Source of the DNA: Planctomycetota bacterium
Lineage (GTDB): Bacteria; Planctomycetota; Phycisphaerae; Phycisphaerales; SM1A02
NCBI GenBank assembly: GCA_009924765.1
Contig: RFQW01000075.1
Span: 1-7,321, forward strand
Length of the DNA stretch: 7,321 nucleotides
Reading direction: 5' to 3'
Each line of letters starts with the position of its first letter. Positions within the stretch are counted from its first letter, which is position 1. Below, piece after piece: positions 1 through 6,749 of the stretch. The translations under genes and the position numbers were made by a program. The notes below the pieces were generated by a model. It was given only the letters and a program-made list of their open reading frames with translations. It did no database searches and was not told where the DNA came from.

Positions 1-6
1 GGAACC

Positions 7-1001
7 ATGCGAACTCGATTCACCCTGCTGACCGCGACCGCCATTGCCCTGCTTTCCGTGGCCGCCTCCGCGCCGCAGTCCGGGAGCCAGCTCGCCACCC
101 TGAAGGGCGAGATTCGCGTCGATGGCAGCAGCACCGTCTACCCCATCACCGAGGCGGTGGCGGAGGACTTCAGCAAGGCCGCCAAGGGCGTTCGCACCAC
201 GGTGGGCGTCAGCGGCACCGGCGGCGGCTTCAAGCGCTTCTGCAAGGGCGAAACCGACATCAGCGATGCCAGCCGCCCGATCACGAAGAGCGAGGCGGAA
301 ACCTGCAAGGGCGCCAACATCGAATTCGTGGAGTTGCCGGTGGCCTATGACGGCCTGTGCATCGCGATCAGCAAGCAGAACACCTGGGCAACCAAGCTGA
401 CGCTGGACCAGATCAGGAAGATCTACAGCGCCAGCGGAACCGCCAAGACGTGGAAGGATCTGGACAGCGCGTGGCCCGATCGCGCGATCAAGGTGTACAG
501 CCCCGGCACCGACAGCGGCACCTTCGACTACTTCAAGGAAGTCACCGTCGGCAAGGACGGCAAGGTGCGCTCCGACATGAGCGTGAGCGAGGATGACAAT
601 GTGCTGGTGAACGGCGTGGCCGGCGACCGCGACGCGATCGGATACTTCGGCTTCGCCTACTACGTCGAGAACAAGGACAAGCTGGTCGCCGTGGCCGTGG
701 ACAGCGGCAAGGGCGCCGTGCTTCCCTCTGATGCCACGATCCTGGATGGCTCCTATGAGCCCTTCAGCCGCCCCGTGTTCATCTACGTGAACCGCAAGTC
801 CGCGGACCGACCGGAGGTTGGCGCATTCGTGGACTTCTACCTGCAGCAAGCCGCCGCGTTGTCGAAGGAGGTGGGCTACACCCCGCTTCCGGAGTCGATC
901 TACGGCACCGCCAGAACCAACTGGAAGGCGCGACGCACGGGCACGCAGTTCCTGGACGCCAAGGGTGACAAGGTGAGCGGTTCGTTGGCGAACGTGTACA
1001 A

Positions 1002-1005
<4 letters not shown>
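7..1005 (+). CDS. pstS: Phosphate ABC transporter substrate-binding protein PstS
   Basis: This periplasmic protein captures inorganic phosphate for the PstSCAB importer. The 332-residue product starts with a signal peptide (basic MRTR, hydrophobic core to about residue 18, likely signal peptidase I site after ASA at residue 22). There is no lipobox cysteine, so it should be soluble rather than a lipoprotein. Family motifs follow: DGSSTVYPITEA at about 39-50, SGTGGGFKRFC at 69-79, DASRPI at 87-92, and PGTDSGTFDYF at about 166-176. These glycine/serine/threonine loops are the ones that contact phosphate in PstS proteins. The length is normal for the family. The ATG lies six bases from the window edge, so the promoter, any Pho box and most of the ribosome binding site are not visible. 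The stop overlaps the pstC start in GTGA, which supports co-translation of the operon. Confidence 0.95.
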
Positions 1006-1978
<973 letters not shown>

Positions 1979-1982
<4 letters not shown>

Positions 1983-2983
1983 CCGGCGCGCCGCGAAGCC
2001 AGACGGCGCGCGCGCTGCGCAACCGCGGGTTTCTCACCCTGTGCCTGGCGTGCACCACGCTTGCGGTGCTGTCGCTTTTCCTTCTGCTGGGCAGCGTGTT
2101 CATGCAGGGGTGGCACGGACTCGTCGATCAGGAGGCGTTCAAGGCCGTCTTCTCGGAAGGCCACCTCTCGAGCATCCCGAACCTGATCCGCTGGAGCTTC
2201 TTCACCGAGTACGCCAGTCGCCGCCCCGACGCCGCCGGCATCCGCGCGCCGCTGCTTGGCAGCGTGTGGGTGTGCGTCACCTGCATGGTGTGCAGCCTGC
2301 CGCTGGGCGTGGGCACCGCGGTGTACCTGGAGGAATTCGCGCGACGCAACCGCTTCAACCGCTTCGTGGAGCTGAACGTGCGCAACCTCGCGGGCGTGCC
2401 CAGCATCGTGTACGGCATCATCGGTCTCACCGCGTTCAGCCGCATGTTCGGACTGATCGGCAAGGCGGACGGCCAACCCCTGCAGTTCGGCGACCCCGAT
2501 TCGTTCTTCAGCCTGCGCCTGCCCTTCGGGCAGAGCGTGCTGGCCGGTGGACTCACGCTGATGCTGGTGATCCTGCCGATCATCATCATCGCGTCGCAGG
2601 AGGCGCTGCGCGCGGTGCCCAAGAGCCTGCGTCAGGCCAGCCATGCGCTGGGCGCAACCACGTGGCAGACCACATGGCATGTCACGCTGCCTGCGGCGCT
2701 TCCCACCATCCTCACCGGCGCGATCCTGGCACTCAGCCGCGCACTCGGGGAAGCGGCACCCCTTCTGGTGCTGGGGATTCCGGTGTTCATCACCAGCACG
2801 CCGCAGGGACCGATGAGCAACTTCACCGTGCTTCCATTCCAGATCTTCAACTGGGCGGGTCGACCGCAGGCCGCCTTCCATGATCTGGCCGCCTCTGGCA
2901 TCATCGTGTTGCTCGCGGTGCTGCTCAGCTTCAATGGCCTGGCCATCTACCTGCGCCATCGCCTTCAGAAGACTTCCGCATGA
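1979..2983 (+). CDS. pstA: Phosphate ABC transporter permease PstA
   Basis: This is the second channel-forming permease, partner of PstC. The 334-residue product has its first membrane segment at about 18-41 and then a soluble stretch of about 50 residues (42-92). A membrane block follows containing GVGTAVYLEEFA (110-121) and NLAGVPSIVYGIIGL (136-150). The EAA loop is at about 206-240 (SQEALRAVPKSLRQASHALG onwards), followed by ALSRALGEAAPLLVLG at 251-266, typical of PstA. The ATG overlaps the pstC stop (ATGA). It is preceded by a strong Shine-Dalgarno AGGAGGAG at 1966-1973, which fixes this start even though the same frame stays open much further upstream inside pstC. The upstream extension is antiparallel-free but out of frame with pstC and has no family similarity. 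Confidence 0.95.
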
Positions 2984-3837
2984 CCCTGCACAACCCCCGA
3001 ACCATGAACGACGTGCACACCCCGACATCCTCGAGCCTGACCCCGAAGCCGACGGTCGGAGACGCGCCGGCCTTGGACGCCGCGGGCGTATGCATCCAGG
3101 CCAAGGCCTTCAACGCCTGGTACGGATCGTTCCAGGCCATCCATGACCTGACGCTCGACATCCCGCGGCAGAGCGTCACCGCGCTCATCGGCCCCAGCGG
3201 CTGCGGCAAGAGCACGTTCCTGCGCTGGATCAACCGCATGAACGACATGATCCCCACGGCGCGCGCCGAGGGGGTGCTGACGCTGGATGGACACAATCTG
3301 CTCGATCAGGGCCACGATCTGGTGGAACTGCGTCGGCGCGTGGGCATGGTGTTCCAGAAGCCGAATCCGTTCCCCAAGAGCATCTACGACAACATCGCCT
3401 TCGGACCCCGGCTGCACCGCCACATGACGCGCAGCGAACTGGACGACCTGGTGGAGCAGAGCCTTCGCGCGGCGGCCATCTGGGACGAGGTGAAGGACCG
3501 ACTCCACGCGAGCGCACTGGGCCTTTCCGGCGGCCAGCAGCAGCGTCTGTGCATCGCGCGCGCCATCGCCGTGGGCCCCGAAGTGCTGCTGATGGACGAG
3601 CCCTGCTCGGCGCTGGATCCGCGCAGCACGGCCAGCATCGAGGCGCTGATCCGCGAACTGCGCAACCAGTTCACCATCGTCATCGTCACGCACAACATGC
3701 AGCAGGCGGCGCGCGTGAGCGACATCACGGCCTTCTTCTACGAGGGCCGCCTGGTCGAATGCGGCCCCACCGACGGCATCTTCACCAACCCACGCAGCAA
3801 GCAGACCGAGGACTACGTCACCGGCCGCTTCGGCTGA
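2980..3837 (+). CDS. pstB: Phosphate ABC transporter ATP-binding protein PstB
   Basis: This cytoplasmic ATPase drives phosphate import through PstC/PstA. The 285-residue product has all the ABC motifs: Walker A GPSGCGKS at 71-78, Q-loop glutamine at 126 (VFQKPNPFP, highly typical of PstB), signature LSGGQQQRL at 182-190, Walker B VLLMDEP with catalytic Glu at 207, D-loop SALD, and switch histidine in VTHN at 238. The C-terminal EDYVTGRFG is also PstB-typical. The first about 35 residues are a poorly conserved polar leader. The chosen ATG overlaps the pstA stop as ATGA. A second in-frame ATG at 3004 would remove eight residues and cannot be excluded, since neither has a clear Shine-Dalgarno sequence. 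The ATGA overlap, the pattern used at every earlier junction, favours the first. Confidence 0.97.
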   Translation: MTLHNPRTMNDVHTPTSSSLTPKPTVGDAPALDAAGVCIQAKAFNAWYGSFQAIHDLTLDIPRQSVTALIGPSGCGKSTFLRWINRMNDMIPTARAEGVLTLDGHNLLDQGHDLVELRRRVGMVFQKPNPFPKSIYDNIAFGPRLHRHMTRSELDDLVEQSLRAAAIWDEVKDRLHASALGLSGGQQQRLCIARAIAVGPEVLLMDEPCSALDPRSTASIEALIRELRNQFTIVIVTHNMQQAARVSDITAFFYEGRLVECGPTDGIFTNPRSKQTEDYVTGRFG

Positions 3838-3860
3838 GCGGCGCGCGCAAGGAGCACACG

Positions 3861-4529
3861 ATGGCAGTCGATCTTCGCAACGAGATGGTGGAACTTCGCC
3901 GCAACCTGCTGGCGATGGGCGCGGCCGTGGAGCAGCGCGTGACGCGCGTGATCGAGTCGATGATCGAGAACGACCTGTCGATGGCCGAGAGCGTGAAGGC
4001 CGGCGACGCCGAGATCGACCGCATGGAGGTGGAACTGGAGTCGAGCTGCATGCGACTGCTGGCACTGGCGCAGCCCGTGGCCGGCGACCTGCGACTGATC
4101 CTGGCGGTGATCCGCATCAGCGGCGAGCTGGAGCGCGTGGCCGACCTGGCCCGCGGCGTGGCCAAGAAGCTCATCAAGATCGCGGCCATCGACGTGCTCA
4201 TCCTGCCGCCCGCCATGACCGACCTGGCCTTCGCCACGCGCACCATGCTCAGCGACGTGCTGGCCGCGCTGGCCAACGAGGACGCGGCCCTGTGCCGCCA
4301 GGTGCGCCGCAGCGACCAGCGGGTGGATGACCTGTACAAGGAGATCCTGATCTGGGGCCGGGAGGAGATTCCAAGCCACCCGGAGGCCACCGCCGCCGCC
4401 ATCGACGCCCTGACCATCGCCCAGCGATTCGAGCGCATCGCGGACATGACCACCAACATCGCCGAGGACGTGATCTTTCTGGTGGAAGGCCGGATTGTGC
4501 GCCACGAGGCCCCCGAAACGGGTGGTTGA
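3861..4529 (+). CDS. phoU: Phosphate transport/signalling regulator PhoU
   Basis: PhoU proteins tune Pst transport and repress Pho signalling when phosphate is sufficient, acting at the cytoplasmic face near PstB. The 222-residue product is predicted to be all-helical with the two-repeat PhoU layout. The first repeat carries the metal-binding ExxxD motif at E91-RVA-D95 (GELERVADLARG), and the second carries it at E191-RIA-D195 (FERIADMTTNIAEDVIFLVEG). The length is typical. The ATG is preceded by GGAG at 3851-3854 with six-base spacing, and lies 23 bases after pstB. It is the last gene of the pst operon. No histidine kinase or response regulator gene is present in this window, so its signalling partner must be elsewhere. 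Confidence 0.95.
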   Translation: MAVDLRNEMVELRRNLLAMGAAVEQRVTRVIESMIENDLSMAESVKAGDAEIDRMEVELESSCMRLLALAQPVAGDLRLILAVIRISGELERVADLARGVAKKLIKIAAIDVLILPPAMTDLAFATRTMLSDVLAALANEDAALCRQVRRSDQRVDDLYKEILIWGREEIPSHPEATAAAIDALTIAQRFERIADMTTNIAEDVIFLVEGRIVRHEAPETGG

Positions 4530-4547
4530 GCGTTCGGGGGGTTTCGG
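4510..4547 (+). other. Two mutually exclusive inverted repeats at the phoU stop
   Basis: CCCCCGAA at 4510-4517 is perfectly complementary to TTCGGGGG at 4533-4540 (8 pairs, 15-base loop). The overlapping CCGAAAC at 4513-4519 is also perfectly complementary to GTTTCGG at 4541-4547 (7 pairs). Both hairpins use the same left arm, so they cannot form together. The phoU stop codon lies in the loop. No T-run follows, so this is not a convincing intrinsic terminator. It could reduce read-through into rpmH, stabilise the pst mRNA end, or be incidental in GC-rich sequence. Confidence 0.3.
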
Positions 4548-4554
4548 CTATCCT
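4526..4554 (+). promoter_or_regulatory. Candidate sigma70-type promoter for rpmH
   Basis: TTGAGC at 4526-4531 (4 of 6 matches to TTGACA) is followed, after a 17-base spacer, by TATCCT at 4549-4554 (4 of 6 to TATAAT). Transcription would begin near 4561, just before the rpmH ribosome binding site AAGGA at 4566-4570. The position is ideal for independent expression of a highly expressed ribosomal protein gene that sits behind a phosphate-regulated operon. Element scores are moderate and no experimental support is visible. Confidence 0.4.
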
Positions 4555-4577
4555 GCTCGGCCCGCAAGGAACAGCCC

Positions 4578-4712
4578 ATGCATTACCCGCACAAGATCAG
4601 CCGCACGAAGAAGGTCCGCAAGGTGGGTTTCCGAGCCCGTATGAAGACGCGCAAGGGTCGTGCGATCCTGAACCGCAAGCGTCGCGTGGGCCGCGCCATC
4701 CGCGTTCGCTGA
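4578..4712 (+). CDS. rpmH: Large ribosomal subunit protein bL34
   Basis: This 44-residue, strongly basic protein is a structural component of the 50S subunit. The core GFRARMKTRKGRAILNRKRR (residues 17-36) matches the L34 family GFRARM...GR..L..RR pattern, and the length is standard (44-46). The N-terminus, MHYPHKISRTKK, departs from the usual MKRTYQPS-type start. The ATG has Shine-Dalgarno AAGGA at 4566-4570 with a seven-base spacer. In many bacteria rpmH lies between dnaA and rnpA. Here it is downstream of phoU and four bases upstream of a shikimate kinase gene, with no rnpA in any frame of the window. Confidence 0.95.
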   Translation: MHYPHKISRTKKVRKVGFRARMKTRKGRAILNRKRRVGRAIRVR

Positions 4713-4716
4713 CGCC

Positions 4717-4732
4717 GTGGCGCACGCGCCAC
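4717..4732 (+). promoter_or_regulatory. Hairpin enclosing the aroK start codon
   Basis: GTGGCGC at 4717-4723 and GCGCCAC at 4726-4732 are perfect complements. With a realistic four-base loop the stem is GTGGCG/CGCCAC. The GTG start codon itself forms the outer part of the stem. Together with the lack of a Shine-Dalgarno sequence and the four-base gap from rpmH, this suggests that ribosomes finishing L34 open the start site (translational coupling). This is inference. The pairing is seen directly. Confidence 0.35.
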
Positions 4733-5316
4733 TGCTTCTCCTGATTGGACTTCGTTGTTCCGGGAAGACCACGCTGGGCACAGCCACAGCCAAGGCTGTC
4801 GGTGCGCCGTTCGAGGATCTGGATGCCCGTGCGCTGACGCTGCTGGGCTGCACCTCGATCACCGAAGCGTTTGAGCGTCATCACGAGTCGGGATGGCGGC
4901 GCGCCGAAGGACGCGCGCTCAGCGAGGCGATGCATGCAAGCGCAGGTGGCGTGCTGGCCGTCGGCGGCGGCACGCCCACCGCACCCATGGCCTGCGAGTC
5001 GATCCGTGCAGCGCAAGCCGAAGGGTGGCTGCGCGTGGCGCTGCTGCATCCAGGAAACGAGACCCTGACCCGTCGACTGTCCATGCATCGCGGGGATCGG
5101 CCACGACTGGCCGCCGATGATGCTGCGGAGGTGGCGCGACTCGCTGACGCGCGATTGCCGCTCTACCGATCCCTTGCCGACATCACGGTGGACACGCGCC
5201 AGCCGGCCGGGCATTGCGTGGCGCGCCTGAGCGCCCTGCTCACGAGTGGTCGCTGGCAATTCCCGGCGACGCAGGCCAGCGAATCACCTCGAGTCCGCTC
5301 TCGTCGGGCTTCATGA
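4717..5316 (+). CDS. aroK: Shikimate kinase
   Basis: Shikimate kinase phosphorylates the 3-hydroxyl of shikimate with ATP in the chorismate pathway to aromatic amino acids. The 199-residue product has P-loop GLRCSGKT at 11-18 and the substrate-site pair D34/D36 in FEDLDA. It also has R61 in GWRRAE (equivalent to E. coli AroK R58), the glycine triplet GGG at 83-85, lid residues RGDRPRLA at 125-132, and R146-LPLY-RSLAD at 146-155 (equivalent to the second shikimate-binding arginine). It is somewhat longer than the usual about 170-180 residues because of a C-terminal tail after about residue 178. That tail lies partly in DNA shared with rnc on the other strand. The start is GTG, four bases after rpmH, with no clear ribosome binding site. 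The gluconate-kinase branch of the fold is less likely, given the DxD, GGG and RPxL pattern. The symbol aroK is used for the family. Confidence 0.9.
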   Translation: MAHAPLLLLIGLRCSGKTTLGTATAKAVGAPFEDLDARALTLLGCTSITEAFERHHESGWRRAEGRALSEAMHASAGGVLAVGGGTPTAPMACESIRAAQAEGWLRVALLHPGNETLTRRLSMHRGDRPRLAADDAAEVARLADARLPLYRSLADITVDTRQPAGHCVARLSALLTSGRWQFPATQASESPRVRSRRAS

Positions 5317-5992
5317 CCCCCAGTTCGCGCAGCGCCTCCAGCGCCGCCAACTGCTCCGCGGCCTTCTTGCTGGGGCCCCAACAGGCCGGAAAGCGGCGCT
5401 CGCCACTCACCACCGCAACCTCGAAGCACTTGGCGTGGTCGGGGCCCTTCTCGTCCAGCACGAGATAGGTCGGCGGGGCCAGGCCCAGCGACAGCAGGCT
5501 CTGCTGCACCACGCTCTTGTAGTTGTACTGGTGGCCGGTGCGCGAAGCGCGCTCCACCCGGGCTTCCATGCTGCGCAGCACCAGTGCGCGCGCCGGCTCC
5601 AGACCCCCGTCCAGATACACCGCGCCGATCACCGCCTCCAGCACCGCCGCGACCACCGACGACGGCAGCGTGTTGCGCGGCCCCATGCCCTTGCCGAGCA
5701 GGATGCAGGCATCCAGCCCCAGTTCAAGCGCGATCTCGGCGCAGGTCTGACGACTCACCACATGGCTCTTGATCTTGGTGAGCTCCCCCTCAAGCCGCTC
5801 GGGAAGCCAGCGGAACAGGTGCTCGCAGGTGATCAGGCCCAGCACCGCGTCGCCCAGGAATTCCAGGCGCTCGTTGCTCACGACCCGACGGTCGGCGATG
5901 CTGGCGTGCGTGAGCGCGATCTGCAGCAGCGACCGATCCTTGAAGCGATAGCCAAGGCGTTCCTCCAGGCCGGCGAGCATCTGTTCGTCCAC
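5240..5992 (-). CDS. rnc: Ribonuclease III
   Basis: RNase III cuts double-stranded RNA, processing rRNA precursors and structured mRNAs. From the chosen GTG at 5992 the product has 250 residues. The endonuclease domain carries the signature NERLEFLGDAVLGL at about 40-53, with E41, E44 and D48. EGELTKIKS follows at 68-76 (E68 matches E. coli E65), then LEAVIGAVYLDGG with E119 (matches E117). The dsRNA-binding domain spans about 155-227 (NYKSVVQQ..., GPDHAKCFEV, SKKAAEQLAALEAL). The position equivalent to E. coli D114 is alanine (A116, codon GCG at 5647-5645), which is unusual. The start is set by GGAGG at 6004-6000 with seven-base spacing. An in-frame ATG at 5980 is the alternative, and the 53-codon upstream extension lacks similarity and overlaps a hairpin-rich leader. 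The 3' end overlaps aroK by 77 bases, tail to tail. Confidence 0.93.
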   Translation of the reverse strand: MDEQMLAGLEERLGYRFKDRSLLQIALTHASIADRRVVSNERLEFLGDAVLGLITCEHLFRWLPERLEGELTKIKSHVVSRQTCAEIALELGLDACILLGKGMGPRNTLPSSVVAAVLEAVIGAVYLDGGLEPARALVLRSMEARVERASRTGHQYNYKSVVQQSLLSLGLAPPTYLVLDEKGPDHAKCFEVAVVSGERRFPACWGPSKKAAEQLAALEALRELGVMKPDESGLEVIRWPASPGIASDHS

Positions 5993-5999
5993 GATCGAG

Positions 6000-6004
6000 C
6001 CTCC
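6000..6004 (-). promoter_or_regulatory. rnc ribosome binding site
   Basis: The minus strand reads GGAGG, seven bases before the GTG at 5992-5990. This is a near-perfect Shine-Dalgarno sequence and decides the rnc start over the longer open frame beginning at 6151. It lies one base after the last hairpin of the leader (right arm ends at 6006), so the access of the ribosome could depend on leader folding. Confidence 0.65.
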
Positions 6005-6005
6005 A

Positions 6006-6116
6006 CCTCGGCGCAAGCCGAGGCCATCGAACCATCGGTTCGCGGGCTCTCCAGCGGACTCCACGCGGGAATGCGCTGGAGAGAGCGCGAGTGTCCGTTC
6101 CGAAACGCTCGGAACG
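6006..6116 (-). promoter_or_regulatory. Four-hairpin leader of rnc
   Basis: Read in the rnc direction, four perfect inverted repeats follow each other. The first pairs 6116-6109 with 6103-6096 (CGTTCCGA/TCGGAACG, 8 pairs, 5-base loop). The second pairs 6083-6074 with 6056-6047 (CTCTCCAGCG/CGCTGGAGAG, 10 pairs, 17-base loop). The third pairs 6042-6037 with 6033-6028 (6 pairs, 3-base loop). The fourth pairs 6023-6017 with 6012-6006 (CCTCGGC/GCCGAGG, 7 pairs, loop TTGC) and ends one base before the Shine-Dalgarno sequence. E. coli RNase III is known to cleave a stem-loop in its own leader and so limit its synthesis. A similar role here is inference from position and structure. The first hairpin could instead end the PilZ transcript, but no T-run follows it. 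Confidence 0.45.
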
Positions 6117-6123
6117 CCACAGC

Positions 6124-6151
6124 AATCTACAACACCCCGACAACCGTCCAA
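6124..6151 (-). promoter_or_regulatory. Weak candidate promoter for rnc
   Basis: On the minus strand TTGGAC (6151-6146, 3 of 6 to consensus) precedes TAGATT (6129-6124, 4 of 6) with a 16-base spacer, in a locally AT-richer stretch after the PilZ stop. Transcription would begin near 6117, directly at the first leader hairpin. The match is weak. rnc may equally be co-transcribed with the PilZ gene, whose stop is 179 bases upstream of the rnc start. Confidence 0.27.
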
Positions 6152-6171
6152 ATGAATTCGGCCAATTGCGC

Positions 6172-6507
6172 TCAGACCAGTCGGCCGAGCGAACCCTGCT
6201 CGAGCAGTCGCTCGAAGCGGGTCATGTCCGTCGCGGACGCACCACGCACCACATGGATGCCCATGCGACGCGGACCCGGGTCGTCGATCTCGTCGAACTC
6301 GCGTGCAACCTCGCCGATCAGACGGATGGCACCCATGCCAGGCATGTGCATCTCCACCTCGACCGGCGTGCCAACGGGCAGCGTGGAGTCGAGCTCGATG
6401 CGGATGCCATCGTGGCTCACGTCATAGGCATGCCCCTCGAAGAAGCCCTTGGTTTCCGCGGTGCGACCGTGCGCTCCGACAACCACAGCCACAAGCGCGG
6501 TTCCCAA
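6172..6507 (-). CDS. PilZ-domain protein, N-terminus displaced by a probable frameshift
   Basis: PilZ domains bind the second messenger cyclic di-GMP and pass the signal to motility, secretion or polysaccharide systems. The open frame encodes a compact beta-barrel-like sequence with the second PilZ motif, D-V-S-H-D-G (DxSxxG), at residues 29-34 counted from the TTG at 6507. It is followed by GIRIELDSTLPVGTPVEVEM and a C-terminal GIHVVRG-type strand. The first PilZ motif, RxxxR (RNAER), is encoded in the same frame at 6528-6514, upstream of TTG 6507. No ATG, GTG, TTG, CTG or ATT codon occurs between it and the in-frame stop at about 6606. A TTG start would drop the motif, so I treat the gene as frameshifted (see next entry). 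It is a single-domain protein with no linked output domain, and it lies upstream of rnc on the same strand. Its target cannot be told. Confidence 0.82.
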   Translation of the reverse strand: MGTALVAVVVGAHGRTAETKGFFEGHAYDVSHDGIRIELDSTLPVGTPVEVEMHMPGMGAIRLIGEVAREFDEIDDPGPRRMGIHVVRGASATDMTRFERLLEQGSLGRLV

Positions 6508-6560
6508 CTTGAACCGCTCAGCGTTGCGTCGATGCGTCGATTGAGAATCTCTGAGGTCAT
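6508..6560 (-). other. Displaced N-terminal coding segment of the PilZ gene
   Basis: An ATG at 6560-6558 opens MTSEILNRRID in the frame next to the PilZ frame. At 6528 the two frames share a base: reading GAC (6530-6528) in the first and CGC (6528-6526) in the second. Restoring one C here would give MTSEILNRRID-RNAERFKLG and continue into the PilZ domain, a total of about 129 residues with both PilZ motifs. Longer starts in the same frame exist at 6596 and 6617. There is no homopolymer or classical slippery heptamer, so a one-base deletion (real or sequencing/assembly error) is likelier than programmed shifting. Confidence 0.6.
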
Positions 6561-6720
6561 GGTGTGCTTGGGTGCGAACGAGGCCAAGGTGGGCATGTGG
6601 GCGTTATCGGCCAGCATCTTCTTCAGACATGAGTGAATTTCGCAAAGACGAAACACAAAACTCGCAGTGCGCGAAATGTGGCGTCTAAATCAGCGACTCC
6701 TAGAGGCAATGGAACAATTT

Positions 6721-6732
6721 CCTTTCGAAAGG
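6721..6732. promoter_or_regulatory. Perfect 12-base palindrome upstream of ilvC, possible operator
   Basis: CCTTTCGAAAGG is its own reverse complement. It lies 57 bases before the ilvC start and covers the place where a -35 element would sit for the possible -10 at 6744-6749. A dimeric regulator site is plausible, but no regulator gene is nearby and there is only one copy in the window. Confidence 0.4.
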
Positions 6733-6743
6733 CGCGGAATCGC

Positions 6744-6749
6744 TATTCT
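6744..6749 (+). promoter_or_regulatory. Possible -10 element for ilvC
   Basis: TATTCT (4 of 6 to TATAAT) lies in the context CGCTATTCTG, which resembles the CGGCTATCCTG at the proposed rpmH promoter (4546-4556). No good -35 hexamer is found 16-18 bases upstream; that interval is occupied by the palindrome. A transcript starting near 6756 would have a leader of about 33 bases. Confidence 0.3.

Noticed and set aside
2965..4065. Long open frame on the minus strand (366 codons) opposite pstB and phoU
   Set aside because: It is antisense to two genes with intact catalytic motifs. The translation is low-complexity Arg/His/Ala-rich with no domain signal.
6096..6116. Intrinsic terminator for the PilZ gene
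   Set aside because: The hairpin is perfect but is followed by GACACTCGCGC on the minus strand with no T-run, so I list it as part of the rnc leader instead.
5993..6151. N-terminal extension of RNase III to 6151
   Set aside because: The extra 53 residues have no family similarity. The resulting protein would be far longer than usual, and a near-perfect Shine-Dalgarno sequence precedes the GTG at 5992.
5246..6427. Plus-strand open frame of 393 codons across rnc and the PilZ gene
   Set aside because: It is antisense to the RNase III frame, which has complete family motifs. The translation shows no domain and crosses the rnc leader.
6637..6677. 7-base inverted repeat in the PilZ-ilvC gap
   Set aside because: The arms are short and 27 bases apart, which is expected by chance in a region this size.
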